This document shows positions 1 to 7,523 of a stretch of 21,431 bases of DNA, one piece after another (within the stretch, counting starts at the first letter, position 1; the number at the start of each line of letters is the position of its first letter). The translations under genes were made by a program, and so were the position numbers. The notes beneath the pieces were generated by a model. That model saw only the letters and a list, made by a program, of their open reading frames with translations, was not told the DNA's origin and searched no databases. The DNA comes from Planctomycetota bacterium (lineage in GTDB: Bacteria; Planctomycetota; Phycisphaerae; WQYP01): the NCBI GenBank assembly GCA_021798635.1, contig JAJZGH010000054.1:1-21431 (forward strand), given 5' to 3'.

Positions 1-97
1 AACACTGCGCGGACAACGCCCCCTGTAACCTGTCCCCTGTAACCCGTAACCTCGGTGCTCTGCCGTTGTGGTGAAATTGTTCGTTCAGTGCAACCAT
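1..97 (-). CDS. possible 5' end of a further orphan RHS-tip ORF (partial, runs off the window)
   Basis: An ATG at 97-95 opens a frame that has no stop down to base 1, giving about 32 codons. Its start (MVALNEQFHHNGRAP) corresponds codon for codon to the start of the orphan RHS-tip ORF at 3321 (MVKLEKRFHHNGRAP). No indel separates the two copies, so the frame is kept. In the other copy this frame runs straight into RHS core sequence about 40 codons later. By analogy another RHS tip should begin just left of the window. Most of the similarity follows from the near-identical DNA, so coding is not proven, and no strong ribosome site is seen. Confidence 0.3.
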   Translation of the reverse strand, partial: MVALNEQFHHNGRAPRLRVTGDRLQGALSAQC

Positions 98-260
98 AAC
101 CCGCCTGAAAAAAGGCCGAAGTTGTTCTCACTCATGAATTCTACATCTTCCACCGCAGTGTGCCAAGCGAACCCACGCCGGTCAGCACTCACGCGTCAAT
201 TCACTTCGCCTTATTTCCGCGCCCATCCGTCGAACTGGTGGTGGTCACCCTTTCGTGTCC
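1..260. repeat. ~260-nt direct repeat, copy A (3' segment of RHS cassette)
   Basis: Aligns colinearly with 3225-3490 at a constant offset of 3224 over the left part. Bases 5-77 match 3229-3301 without any difference I can find. From about 78 on the match is patchier but continues, with shared blocks such as GCGAACCCACGCC and CGCGCCCAT, until roughly 260. Each copy lies just downstream, in the minus-strand sense, of a gene that follows an RHS tip: here the Sel1-repeat gene ending at 282. The invariant part contains a short internal repetition of GTAACC units. It is either a mobile or recombinogenic segment, or the shared downstream sequence left behind as RHS tip cassettes accumulated. Confidence 0.9.
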
Positions 261-281
261 AGAATATCCGCTTTCCAAAAA

Positions 282-2174
282 TTATTTTAGTGGCGCTGGG
301 GTACTGGGCCGCTTCCCTCGCACCGTGGAATCCTTGGCCGGCACCCAAATATTTCTCACCTTGTCGTAACGGTACGTCTGGAATTTGTACTGGAATGAGT
401 GCCTTCCCAGCCTTCCGAGAAGTGTCCAGTCTCCATTCACCGAGACCACGGGCATCGGCCCATCTCCTGCGCGGCTTACCAGCAGAAGCACCGCCGGAGT
501 ATCCGTCTTCTTCCTGCCCGCCGTAATTGCCCCATCAACGTCACCAATTTTCGAGTCGACCGAGAAGCTCAGGCTCTTCAATAGACCCGCCTTTCGGTGT
601 GCAAGGAGCGTAGCGAAGGACGGCTCGCCTAGAAAGCCGCTCCTTATTAGCCGGAACCGGGGGCGCACCAGGTCCTCGGTCCCGGGACCAAGCCCCCTTA
701 CCTTAGACTGTGCCTGCCCCGTCCACTTGGCGGCCTTTTTGTTATTCTGCGGCACGCCCCATCCGTGCGCGTATAGCGTTCCGATGTCCCGCATGGCAGA
801 AATGTCACCCATTGCGGCCGCCTTCCTTGACCAAGCCAATGCCTTCGTGTAGTTCTTCGGTACGCCGAAGCCATGCATATAGAGACGGCCAACAGCGCCA
901 AATCCCCGGGCCTCGCCCGACTTGGCGGCCCGTCTGTACCAACGCATTGCCGTCTGGTAGCTTTGGGGAACGCCTAGGCCCTCTGCGTAAAGCTTCCCAA
1001 TTTCGTAGGCCGCAAAACCGCTCATCCCGGAGCCCGCGGCCTTCCGGTACAAACTCATTAGCTTGTGGATCCGCTGCGTCCCGCCGCTCTCCCCCCGCGA
1101 GATATTCCCTTCGGTTCCCACCGCTTTTGGCCTGCTTGAGCTGGCGGCCCGGCGGAACCACTGGGCAGCCCTATTGGCGCTTCGTGGCACGCCCCATCCG
1201 TGGGCGTATAGCAGGCCGAGGTCATTCATCGCAACGCGATCCCCCTTACCGGCCCCCTTGCGGAACCAAGCCATCGCTTTGCCGTAGTTCCTTTTCACGC
1301 CCCACCCCTTCATGTATAGGAAGCCGACGTTCCCCATTCCTGGAGCGTACCCGGCAACTGCCGCCCTGCGAAACCATTTCATTGCTTTTGAGTAGCTCTT
1401 AGGGACACCCTGGCCGGTTTGGTAAAGGTACCCCAGCGTCGTCGTCGCCACCGCCGCCCCCGCCACAGACGCCCTGTGGAACCATTTCACCGCTTTTGGG
1501 CCGTCCTCCCTTACGCCCAATCCGTGCAAGTGGCACACTCCAATTTCGTACATCGCAAACGCGTTCCCGCGTTCCGCTGCCTGCCGCAGCCAGATTATCG
1601 CTTTACCGTAGTCCTGCTTGAGGCCTCGACCTTCGCCGTAACACACTCCGAGCGCGTACATTGCTTTTGTATTGCCCCCGGCGGCGGCTCTCCGATAAAA
1701 CGCGATTGCTTCGGGGAGGCTCTGCGGAGTGCCCCATCCGTTTTCGTACGCAAGGCCGATGTCGTAAAGAGCCGGGACGTCTCCCGAACCCGCAGCTTTT
1801 CGCCACCAAGCCAACGCTTTCGGGTAGTTGCGGGTGACACCCGAGCCTTGAGAAAACAGAACTCCGATGTCGGCCATGGCCCTTGCGTTCCCCATTGCAG
1901 CGGCTTTGATCCACAACGCCATGGCCGACTGGTAATCGTGCTTTTTGAACGCGGCCACGCCCCGCATGTAGTCCGCCTGGCCCTGCAGTGGGGCGGGCAC
2001 GCCGGGAGCGGTACCTGCCGCGCCCGCCACTGCCGCGGCGAACGCCAAGGTCATGAAAAACACCATCAGGCAAAGGGGGCGTTTTCTTCGATGGTCGAGG
2101 CGAATGCGACTGTCGCCAGCGCCTGCCGCAACCGCGCTTTCTTGTGAGCCACTGATCGGAAATTTGTGCCACAT
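282..2174 (-). CDS. secreted Sel1-like repeat (SLR/TPR) protein
   Basis: A 630-aa exported repeat protein. The ATG at 2174 is chosen because AGGAGG lies 9 nt upstream. An ATG at 2180 is only 3 nt from that site, and the frame is also open back to 2336. The N-terminus has a basic stretch (DHRRKRP) followed by a hydrophobic Ala-rich segment, which looks like a signal peptide. About eleven Sel1 repeats of ~36 residues follow, with the pattern A-x-x-x-G-x-x-Y-x-x-G-x-G-V-x-x-(N/S)-Y-x-K-A-x-x-W-x-R-x-A-A. A ~28-residue Ser/Gly-rich linker interrupts them after the eighth. The last ~130 residues are a separate domain that I do not recognise. Sel1 repeats are protein-interaction scaffolds and no catalytic site is visible. 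The gene sits 82 nt after the orphan RHS tip, where a cognate immunity gene would be expected, so a partner role is possible but inferred. Confidence 0.85.
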   Translation of the reverse strand: MWHKFPISGSQESAVAAGAGDSRIRLDHRRKRPLCLMVFFMTLAFAAAVAGAAGTAPGVPAPLQGQADYMRGVAAFKKHDYQSAMALWIKAAAMGNARAMADIGVLFSQGSGVTRNYPKALAWWRKAAGSGDVPALYDIGLAYENGWGTPQSLPEAIAFYRRAAAGGNTKAMYALGVCYGEGRGLKQDYGKAIIWLRQAAERGNAFAMYEIGVCHLHGLGVREDGPKAVKWFHRASVAGAAVATTTLGYLYQTGQGVPKSYSKAMKWFRRAAVAGYAPGMGNVGFLYMKGWGVKRNYGKAMAWFRKGAGKGDRVAMNDLGLLYAHGWGVPRSANRAAQWFRRAASSSRPKAVGTEGNISRGESGGTQRIHKLMSLYRKAAGSGMSGFAAYEIGKLYAEGLGVPQSYQTAMRWYRRAAKSGEARGFGAVGRLYMHGFGVPKNYTKALAWSRKAAAMGDISAMRDIGTLYAHGWGVPQNNKKAAKWTGQAQSKVRGLGPGTEDLVRPRFRLIRSGFLGEPSFATLLAHRKAGLLKSLSFSVDSKIGDVDGAITAGRKKTDTPAVLLLVSRAGDGPMPVVSVNGDWTLLGRLGRHSFQYKFQTYRYDKVRNIWVPAKDSTVRGKRPSTPAPLK

Positions 2175-2256
2175 ATCCATTAGCCTCCTGAGCGATGATG
2201 GAAAACCCGGCATAGGCCCCCCTGTTGGACCCCAGCGAGGATGCTTATCGTCGGGG

Positions 2257-3321
2257 CTACCCAAAATCGACCGTGGGCGGTATCCATTCCCACACCGGTG
2301 GAACCGAATCCTCCGGCGGTACCTCGCCCGGGGCACCGCCAGGTGTCGTGTCTGGCACCGGGCATACCGGTGGCACCTTGGATTTGCATGTCAGCCTGTA
2401 GATATCCTCAAGAAGGTTCGCCCGGTTATGCAGCGCTGTTGCCTCCGCGATGTCGGCCGTAAATTCAACCTTGAGATAGAGGCGCTCATACCACGGCGGC
2501 GGTGGGCGTCGCATCAACTCGCCCCCAATCCTGCTAGCTTCGGCTATCTTTTTCAACTCCTCCTCGCGCATCTCGTTAATCTGATCCAGCAACTGACCGC
2601 ATCCGGAGGCGCCAGTCGGGTCCACCTCCTCCACCGCTCTTCCACCGACATACTCATACAAATTAATTCCGCCAGCGTAGCCGATGGGGTCGCGTTGCAG
2701 CCAGCGGCCAAGGGTGGGGTTGTACGTTCTCGCGCGGACATAATACAATTCTGTTTCCGGATCGTAACGGTAGCCGCAGAAGATAATTTCAGTGGCACCG
2801 TAGCTGCTTTGCACATCGTCGTCCGTGAACCACACGCCATCTGTACCGGGGCCGGTGAAGATCAGCGTGTTACCATAGGCGTCGGTGTCGTATGTCTCCA
2901 CGATGCCGCCGCTGGAATTGGTGAGTGCCACAGTGCGATACAGCAAATCTTGTAACAGGAAGTAGGTTCCAGGTGACAGGCTTTGCGGACCGAGGGGAAT
3001 AAGCGTGGTCAATTGGATACACTCGTCAATATAGGTGCCCCAGACATACTGGCGAATGGGCGTATCCGTTGAACCTGATCCGCCAAACGGATTTCGCTCT
3101 TCCACCACCTGATTGCCCATGTAGATGTAGTCCGTGGTGCCGTTGGGAATGTTGCCGGTCAGGCCGCCGTTGGAATAAGTGCCCGCCGAAGCGCTCCTCA
3201 GTGCCGCCAAAGATGAATGATCTGAACGCTGCGCGGACAACGCCCCCTGTAACCTGTCCCCTGTAACCCGTAACCTCGGTGCTCTGCCGTTGTGGTGAAA
3301 TCGTTTCTCCAGTTTAACCAT
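2257..3321 (-). CDS. orphan RHS C-terminal module (truncated RHS repeat-associated core plus tip)
   Basis: A 354-aa frame. Residues 1-~50 are encoded by the ~260-nt repeat and its junction and are not RHS-like. From residue ~51 (NGGLTGN) to 229 it is the C-terminal part of an RHS core, with GTTDYIYMGNQVVEE, GYRYDPETELYYVRARTY, LGRWLQRDPIG and NLYEYVGGRA. DPTG follows (the DPxG element of RHS cores), and then a ~115-aa tip. The tip has a helical Glu/Lys/Arg-rich stretch, PPPPWYERLY, a cluster of cysteines and a Pro-rich tail. I recognise no toxin domain in it. The protein lacks all upstream YD repeats, so it looks like a displaced tip rather than a working full-length RHS protein. The ATG at 3321 has only a loose AGG-rich upstream region, so expression is uncertain. 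It may serve as a donor for recombination with the upstream core. Confidence 0.7.
   Translation of the reverse strand: MVKLEKRFHHNGRAPRLRVTGDRLQGALSAQRSDHSSLAALRSASAGTYSNGGLTGNIPNGTTDYIYMGNQVVEERNPFGGSGSTDTPIRQYVWGTYIDECIQLTTLIPLGPQSLSPGTYFLLQDLLYRTVALTNSSGGIVETYDTDAYGNTLIFTGPGTDGVWFTDDDVQSSYGATEIIFCGYRYDPETELYYVRARTYNPTLGRWLQRDPIGYAGGINLYEYVGGRAVEEVDPTGASGCGQLLDQINEMREEELKKIAEASRIGGELMRRPPPPWYERLYLKVEFTADIAEATALHNRANLLEDIYRLTCKSKVPPVCPVPDTTPGGAPGEVPPEDSVPPVWEWIPPTVDFG
2635..3168. repeat. duplicated RHS core segment, downstream copy
   Basis: Colinear with 4088-4621 at a constant offset of 1453 and no net length change over 534 bp. By eye roughly four of five bases agree. It codes for the segment from GGL through YEYVGGRA. 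Similarity ends abruptly on both sides: after GGRA the two tips are unrelated, and before GGL this copy joins the ~260-nt repeat whereas the other continues into upstream YD repeats. Confidence 0.9.
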
Positions 3322-3490
3322 GACCTACCTAAAAAAGGGCTGAAGCTGTTCTCGCCTACGCATCCTACAACCTCCACCGGGGGACGCCGAGCGAACCCAC
3401 GCCAGCCAGCACTGGCGCACCAGTTCGCCATGCCCTATTCCCGCGCCCATTCACCGATCCGGTGGATGTCACCCGTTCGTGTTCACACCG
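3225..3490. repeat. ~260-nt direct repeat, copy B
   Basis: Second copy of the repeat at 1-260 (offset 3224; bases 3229-3301 match 5-77). It lies between the 105-aa gene that follows the first RHS tip and the orphan RHS tip, and it supplies the start and first ~30 codons of the orphan-tip frame. The 105-aa gene's last codons run a little way into it. Confidence 0.9.
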
Positions 3491-3786
3491 TGCCCTCCTT
3501 TCTCTGCCGACGGCGCGGCCGGATCTCCTTGCTTGGGTGGCGGCGGGGGGGATTTCCCGAAGAAGCGCGCATCCTCCGCAAGGGCCAGCACCGCTCGGTC
3601 AACTATCAGGTGCAAGGACCTCGCGATCTCTTCCGGCGTGCGCCTCTCGGCTGGGAGGAGCAACCATACAACCGCCGCCGCTTGGCTGATGAACTGCGAG
3701 GGAATGCCCGGACCCATCGCGTCCAGAATTCCGGACGGAGAATCATCGGGAATTCGAAATTTTCCGAATTTCATAGAATCTTCCAT
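3469..3786 (-). CDS. small protein following the RHS tip; candidate immunity protein
   Basis: A 105-aa protein starting at ATG 3786, where GAGG lies 7 nt upstream; the frame is open further upstream but has no such site. It begins only 25 nt after the RHS gene's stop at 3812, the usual position of the immunity gene in polymorphic toxin loci. The middle (IPSQFISQAAAVVWLLLP followed by TPEEIARSLHLIVDRAVLALAEDARFF) looks helical. The tail is Pro/Gly-rich and ends inside the ~260-nt repeat. No family is recognised. The role rests on position only; it could equally be an unrelated small gene. Confidence 0.55.
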   Translation of the reverse strand: MEDSMKFGKFRIPDDSPSGILDAMGPGIPSQFISQAAAVVWLLLPAERRTPEEIARSLHLIVDRAVLALAEDARFFGKSPPPPPKQGDPAAPSAEKGGHGVNTNG

Positions 3787-3811
3787 TAGGCAACCTCGTT
3801 GAAACATTCGT

Positions 3812-5281
3812 TTACCAGAACGAGCGAAATGCGTCAGAAACTTCTGCGCATCCGACACCGAACGCCGCCCCGTCACCTTCGGCCGCGGCCTGCATCATTG
3901 TGCCGACTCCTTCCTGTACCTCCCGGCCCCACGCCGAAACTCGCTGGGACTCGCCATTGAAGGGAATCCAGCTATTCGTGTCTCCCTGGACAACGCACCA
4001 AAACCACTCTTTACAACCCAAAATTATCACCGGCAACATTAGGGCGAAAAAATATGGATAGTGGGCATCCCAATCCAACGCCACTCCCGCTCGGCCGCCC
4101 ACATACTCATACAAATTCACGCCACCGGCAAAGCCAATCGGATCACGCTGAATCCAGCGGCCAAGGGTCGGGCTGTAGGTGCGGTTGCGGACGTAATACA
4201 ATTCCGTTTCCGGATCGTACCGGTAGCCGCAATAAATAATCTCATTGGCACCGTAGGAAGATTGCACAGCCGAGTCGCTCCACCAATTTCCGCTGGAGTC
4301 CGGCGCGGGGAAAACTAGCGTATTTCCATACGCATCGCAATCATACGCCGCAACAACCGCGCGGGTGGAATTGGTGAGCGCTACGGCGCGATACAGCAAA
4401 TCTTGTAATAGGTAATAGGTTCCAGGTGACAGGTTTTGGGGGCCAAGTGTCGTCAGCGTGGTAAGTTGGATACACTCATCAATATAGGTGCCCCAGATAT
4501 ATTGCCTTTTGGGCGTATCGGTACTGCCACTACCGCCAAAGGCGTTGCGTTCCTCCACCACCTGATTGCCCATGTAGATGTAGTCCGTAGTGCCGTTTGG
4601 AACATTGCCGGGCAGGCCGCCGCTGCCGATGTTCTTGCGAACTCTGCGGTTCATCGCATCATACCTGGTAAAGCCCACAGTGACATTGGTGCCATTGAAG
4701 AATCGTTTGCCGATCATGCGGCCTGCACCGTCATACCCCAGTTGGTCTGTAGCAATACTGCCCCAGGCGGGTGTGGTCAGGCCGGACTGGATGGCCGATC
4801 TGGTCTGGGCGTTGTTCATATTGGAACACACCAAGCCATTGCCCAGCGTTACCGTGGCTATTCGGTTGGCTCCAAAATATTGCCAACTGGCGATTACCGC
4901 ACGTGTGGCTGCTTCGATAATCTGCTGGCGACGATAGAGCTTATCGAAGCTGTTGTTAACCTGCCTGCTGTTGGGATATGTAAATTGGCTTACCGGCAAT
5001 GACGTGAACGCATCATTGGTGACATAGCGTGTATTACCACTGTATGCTTGTACTTCTTCCACAGTTCTTCCGATGGAATCATAAACTATTGTTACATCGG
5101 CATTGTTGCCATTGGCGGTATCACGGGCAAAGGTGGTTTGGCTTAATCCGTTATATTGGAAGCTCTGGGCGGTCGTGCCGCCGATGCCGGATGCCGGTGC
5201 GATGGTTGTATTTATTTTCCTACTCATAGGATCCCAAGTGTTGGAGAACACCGAACCATTTTCATCGGTGTATGTTACCAC
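3812..5281 (-). CDS. RHS repeat-associated core protein, 5'-truncated
   Basis: The longest intact frame gives 489 aa from a GTG at 5281, but RHS-like coding continues upstream (see 5282-5355), so the natural start is lost. YD-type repeats are visible (YDSIGRTVEEVQ, YDGAGRMIGKRFF, RYDAMNRRVRKN). The RHS-associated core follows, with GYRYDPETELYYVRNRTY, LGRWIQRDPIG and NLYEYVGGRA. Intact RHS proteins are usually well over 1000 residues, so this is a remnant or the 3' end of a broken gene. The 91-residue tip begins at GVALDWDAHY, directly after GGRA, and lacks the DPxG element seen in the neighbouring copy. It contains a hydrophobic segment (FFALMLPVIILG) and no recognised toxin domain. Such proteins normally form a shell that carries a toxin tip to the cell surface or into neighbouring cells. 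Confidence 0.75.
   Translation of the reverse strand: MVTYTDENGSVFSNTWDPMSRKINTTIAPASGIGGTTAQSFQYNGLSQTTFARDTANGNNADVTIVYDSIGRTVEEVQAYSGNTRYVTNDAFTSLPVSQFTYPNSRQVNNSFDKLYRRQQIIEAATRAVIASWQYFGANRIATVTLGNGLVCSNMNNAQTRSAIQSGLTTPAWGSIATDQLGYDGAGRMIGKRFFNGTNVTVGFTRYDAMNRRVRKNIGSGGLPGNVPNGTTDYIYMGNQVVEERNAFGGSGSTDTPKRQYIWGTYIDECIQLTTLTTLGPQNLSPGTYYLLQDLLYRAVALTNSTRAVVAAYDCDAYGNTLVFPAPDSSGNWWSDSAVQSSYGANEIIYCGYRYDPETELYYVRNRTYSPTLGRWIQRDPIGFAGGVNLYEYVGGRAGVALDWDAHYPYFFALMLPVIILGCKEWFWCVVQGDTNSWIPFNGESQRVSAWGREVQEGVGTMMQAAAEGDGAAFGVGCAEVSDAFRSFW
4088..4621. repeat. duplicated RHS core segment, upstream copy
   Basis: Partner of 2635-3168 (offset 1453, equal length). This copy is continuous with upstream YD repeats, so it is likely the resident core. 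The other copy is the displaced or incoming module. Confidence 0.9.
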
Positions 5282-5355
5282 ATCATTGGCGAAATCATAA
5301 ACAAATTCCCGGCTTGATCCGTCGTGAAGGGGATTAAGCCCTGGTATTCACCGAC
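5282..5355 (-). pseudogene. frameshifted upstream remnant of the RHS gene
   Basis: The frame of the downstream RHS gene continues upstream as REFVYDFANDVVTYTDENG and is closed by TGA at 5350-5348. An overlapping frame in the same stretch reads GEYQGLIPFTTDQAGNLF, which also has the RHS flavour (T-x-D-x-A-G-N-L). RHS-like sequence in two frames across ~70 bp points to an indel here. Further upstream no frame looks like RHS, so the gene appears both frameshifted and truncated. Confidence 0.5.
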
Positions 5356-5490
5356 CATTCGGGCTTGTTGCCGCCCCCCACGACAACTGTGCCAAGTCCG
5401 TTTTATTCGCCGCGTTCCGATGAGCATATCCGGATTCCTCCGCAAAATGACCAGTGAACATGGATCCATGTTCTGCGAAGCTCATCTGTG

Positions 5491-5526
5491 AAAAAAGCCC
5501 CGCACGGCGGGGGCTGTGCGGGGCTT
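5491..5526 (-). terminator. Rho-independent terminator of the PEP-CTERM gene
   Basis: A perfect 11-bp stem, AAGCCCCGCAC (5495-5505) pairing with GTGCGGGGCTT (5516-5526), with a 10-nt loop. On the minus strand it is followed by six T (complement of 5491-5496). It lies 85 nt after the stop of the PEP-CTERM gene and separates it from the RHS locus. Confidence 0.9.
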
Positions 5527-5611
5527 GGGGGTTGTATCGGTGTTGGAAAAGTGGGATGTGCCGGATTGTGCTTGACGGCAATATTTCGCAGCGCCCACCT
5601 GTTTTTGAAAG

Positions 5612-6799
5612 TTATCGCGAAGCACGCTTGCGCGGCAACAGCAGTAATCCGCCAGCGGCCAGCATAATCAGCGCCAGCGTCGCCGGTTCCGGTACCGCCG
5701 CTGGATCATTAATAAAGCCGATGCCCGCCGGGCCGCCCAAGCCGGTGACAATGGGTGTCAGTACGCCGGTGCTGAAGTTCAGCATATCCAGACTGTGGTT
5801 GGTTTTATCGGAGGAATAAGCCTGATTCACGGCAAAGCCGTTGTTGGCGGTCAGGGCATAGACCACGTTGTTTTTCACATCGGAAAACAAAAGTGTTCCC
5901 CGGGCGGCGGTGGCAAAGCCTGTGTCATCGGTATTGACCGGGTTGCCGGAGGCATCCGTCAGATTCAGCACTGAAATGCTCTGAGTTGCACCCGGATTGG
6001 TAACTTCGGTTAATTGCGCTCCGCTTTCGTTGGACAAAAGCAGACTGCCCGTGGGAGTAAGGTTCAGCGAATCCGGATCAAAAACATTCATCTGCGCGGT
6101 TTGACCGGTGACGGCATTGGTCGCCATATCATTACCCCAGACAAGACCCATCGCCGTGGCTGTGGCAGGATAAGAATTTGGATTGGCGGTGACTTGGTAG
6201 ATGACAGGATGGCTGTTGACCTGCCCGGGGCCGTCGCCGCCATTATCCGGATTTGAGCCGGAAGCATATAGATTCCCATTGATAAATTGCAGGCCGTCAA
6301 ACCCACCACCGTGCACGGATGGGTTGGGGTAGCCATAACGCATTTGGCTGCCGGTAGCGGTGTTGATAACAGTCAGGGCGGAGTTGCCGTCTTCATTTTC
6401 ATCGGTGTAGAGCAGGCCGTTATTGCCCATGGCCAGGCCTTCCACGTGGCCGGTCACATTAAAGTGGTTAACCAACTGCCCGGTCAGGGTGTATTGCGCT
6501 ACAACGCTTTGGCCGCCGTCACTGCCATCGGACATGACGTTGTTACCCCAGCCGATAAACACGCTGTTGCCGGCGACGGTGATGTCGTCCGGGGCGCTGA
6601 CGACTTGCGAAGCGCCGGGGATAATTCCCTGATTCAGTCCCGCTACCGTAAAGGGGGACGCAAAGGTGGTCAGTGAATAACCGGCTGCTACGGTTGGGCC
6701 GGCGTTTGCATGGGATGCGGCCAGAGCCAGGGTGGCGGTGCACGCCGCCGCTAAGGCCAAGGCCTTGCCGGTGGAAATTGTTGGGTTGAGCCTACGCAT
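5612..6799 (-). CDS. PEP-CTERM sorting domain protein, exported, probably beta-propeller-like
   Basis: A 395-aa protein starting at ATG 6799, where GGAGG lies 8 nt upstream; the frame is also open to 6835. It has an N-terminal signal peptide (MRRLNPTIS, a hydrophobic Ala/Leu stretch, SHANA). The C-terminal 27 residues are a textbook PEP-CTERM signal: VPEPATLAL, a Leu-rich membrane segment, then PRKRASR. Such proteins are exported, processed by an exosortase and retained at or released from the surface. The body has recurring short strand-like blocks (DDITVAGNSVFIGWG, HVEGLAMGNNGLLYTDENE, FDGLQFINGNLYASG), reminiscent of NHL/SMP-30-type propellers, with many Asn/Asp/Gly. No catalytic site is evident. 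It is a single gene closed by its own terminator. Confidence 0.88.
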   Translation of the reverse strand: MRRLNPTISTGKALALAAACTATLALAASHANAGPTVAAGYSLTTFASPFTVAGLNQGIIPGASQVVSAPDDITVAGNSVFIGWGNNVMSDGSDGGQSVVAQYTLTGQLVNHFNVTGHVEGLAMGNNGLLYTDENEDGNSALTVINTATGSQMRYGYPNPSVHGGGFDGLQFINGNLYASGSNPDNGGDGPGQVNSHPVIYQVTANPNSYPATATAMGLVWGNDMATNAVTGQTAQMNVFDPDSLNLTPTGSLLLSNESGAQLTEVTNPGATQSISVLNLTDASGNPVNTDDTGFATAARGTLLFSDVKNNVVYALTANNGFAVNQAYSSDKTNHSLDMLNFSTGVLTPIVTGLGGPAGIGFINDPAAVPEPATLALIMLAAGGLLLLPRKRASR

Positions 6800-6998
6800 G
6801 ATAAGTTCCTCCGAGAGAGATAAAAATCGGATCACAGCAACATCGCGTGATCTCTGAAAAGCAGGTTATGGGAACTGCATTTGCGGACTATGAGAAAAAT
6901 AAAAACTTTGCGCATGGGTGGACGTGGCATGAGTTGCTTTTTGTCGTGATAGTTTTGATGATAGTGGATGGCAGAGTGACTGGTTTGGAGAACGGATC
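6800..6998. promoter_or_regulatory. divergent intergenic region
   Basis: About 200 bp between the divergently read PEP-CTERM and DinB-type genes. It must carry promoters for both. I see ribosome sites (GGAGG for the minus gene, GGAG for the plus gene) but no convincing -35/-10 pair or operator. Confidence 0.3.
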
Positions 6999-7469
6999 AT
7001 GGAACGGGCCATTATCGATGAATATCTGCGGCAGGCATCGCTATTTCCGGCGGCCATTAAAGGCTTGGCGGCGGCGGAACTTAACGCCTGTCCGATACCC
7101 AATACCTGGAGTATCCGACAGATTGTCCTGCATGTCATGGATAGTGATTTAATTGCATCTGACCGCATGAAACGCATTATCGCGGAAGACAATCCCACAC
7201 TCATCGGATTTGATGAAAGCGCCTTTGCTTCTAATTTGTTTTATGACCACTTGGATGCGGCCATGGCAACTGAAATCTTTGCTAAAAATCGTCTCCTGAC
7301 CGCGGCAATTCTCAATCGCCTGCCTGCCACAGCCTTCCTGCGTGCCGGAACGCACAATCAGCGCGGGCGTGTTACGTTGGAAGAACTGGTGAAACTTTAT
7401 GTGCAGCACTTTGATCACCACATGAAATTTCTCAAGCATAAACGGCAATTGCTCGGCAAACCGTTGTAA
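6999..7469 (+). CDS. DinB/YfiT-type putative metal-dependent protein
   Basis: A 156-aa protein with the four-helix-bundle pattern of the DinB/YfiT superfamily. The first helix carries the NTWSIRQIVLHVMDSD motif (His45, Asp48). The last carries YVQHFDHHMKFLK (His137, His140, His141). Together these give the usual three-His metal site. The length is normal for the family, and the N-terminal LPAxxLxxxP pattern is kept (GLAAAELNACPIPNTWS). Family members bind Ni/Zn/Fe and some are thiol transferases; the substrate here cannot be told. The start has GGAG upstream. It is a single gene, convergent with the following ariB-like gene. Confidence 0.85.
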   Translation: MERAIIDEYLRQASLFPAAIKGLAAAELNACPIPNTWSIRQIVLHVMDSDLIASDRMKRIIAEDNPTLIGFDESAFASNLFYDHLDAAMATEIFAKNRLLTAAILNRLPATAFLRAGTHNQRGRVTLEELVKLYVQHFDHHMKFLKHKRQLLGKPL

Positions 7470-7523
7470 ATCTACGCTTGCTCGGCAGAACACGAGCTTT
7501 CAGGGAGGCGGTGCGGTTGTCGG

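Noticed and set aside
710..2147. Long plus-strand open frames opposite the Sel1-repeat gene
   Set aside because: They are Arg/Pro/Ser-rich shadow frames created by the GC-rich repeat gene; the minus-strand frame has the signal peptide, repeats and ribosome site.
282..2174. Recurring ~108-bp similarity that could suggest a CRISPR-like or satellite array
   Set aside because: It follows the 36-residue Sel1 protein repeats and diverges at synonymous and variable sites; there are no spacers.
2053..2955. 300-aa plus-strand open frame
   Set aside because: It is antisense to both the Sel1-repeat gene start and the RHS module, has no ribosome site, and its peptide is the complement of RHS codons.
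7470..7523. Weak GCTCG...CGAGC stem as a bidirectional terminator between the convergent DinB and AriB-like genes
   Set aside because: Only five base pairs and no T-run on either strand.
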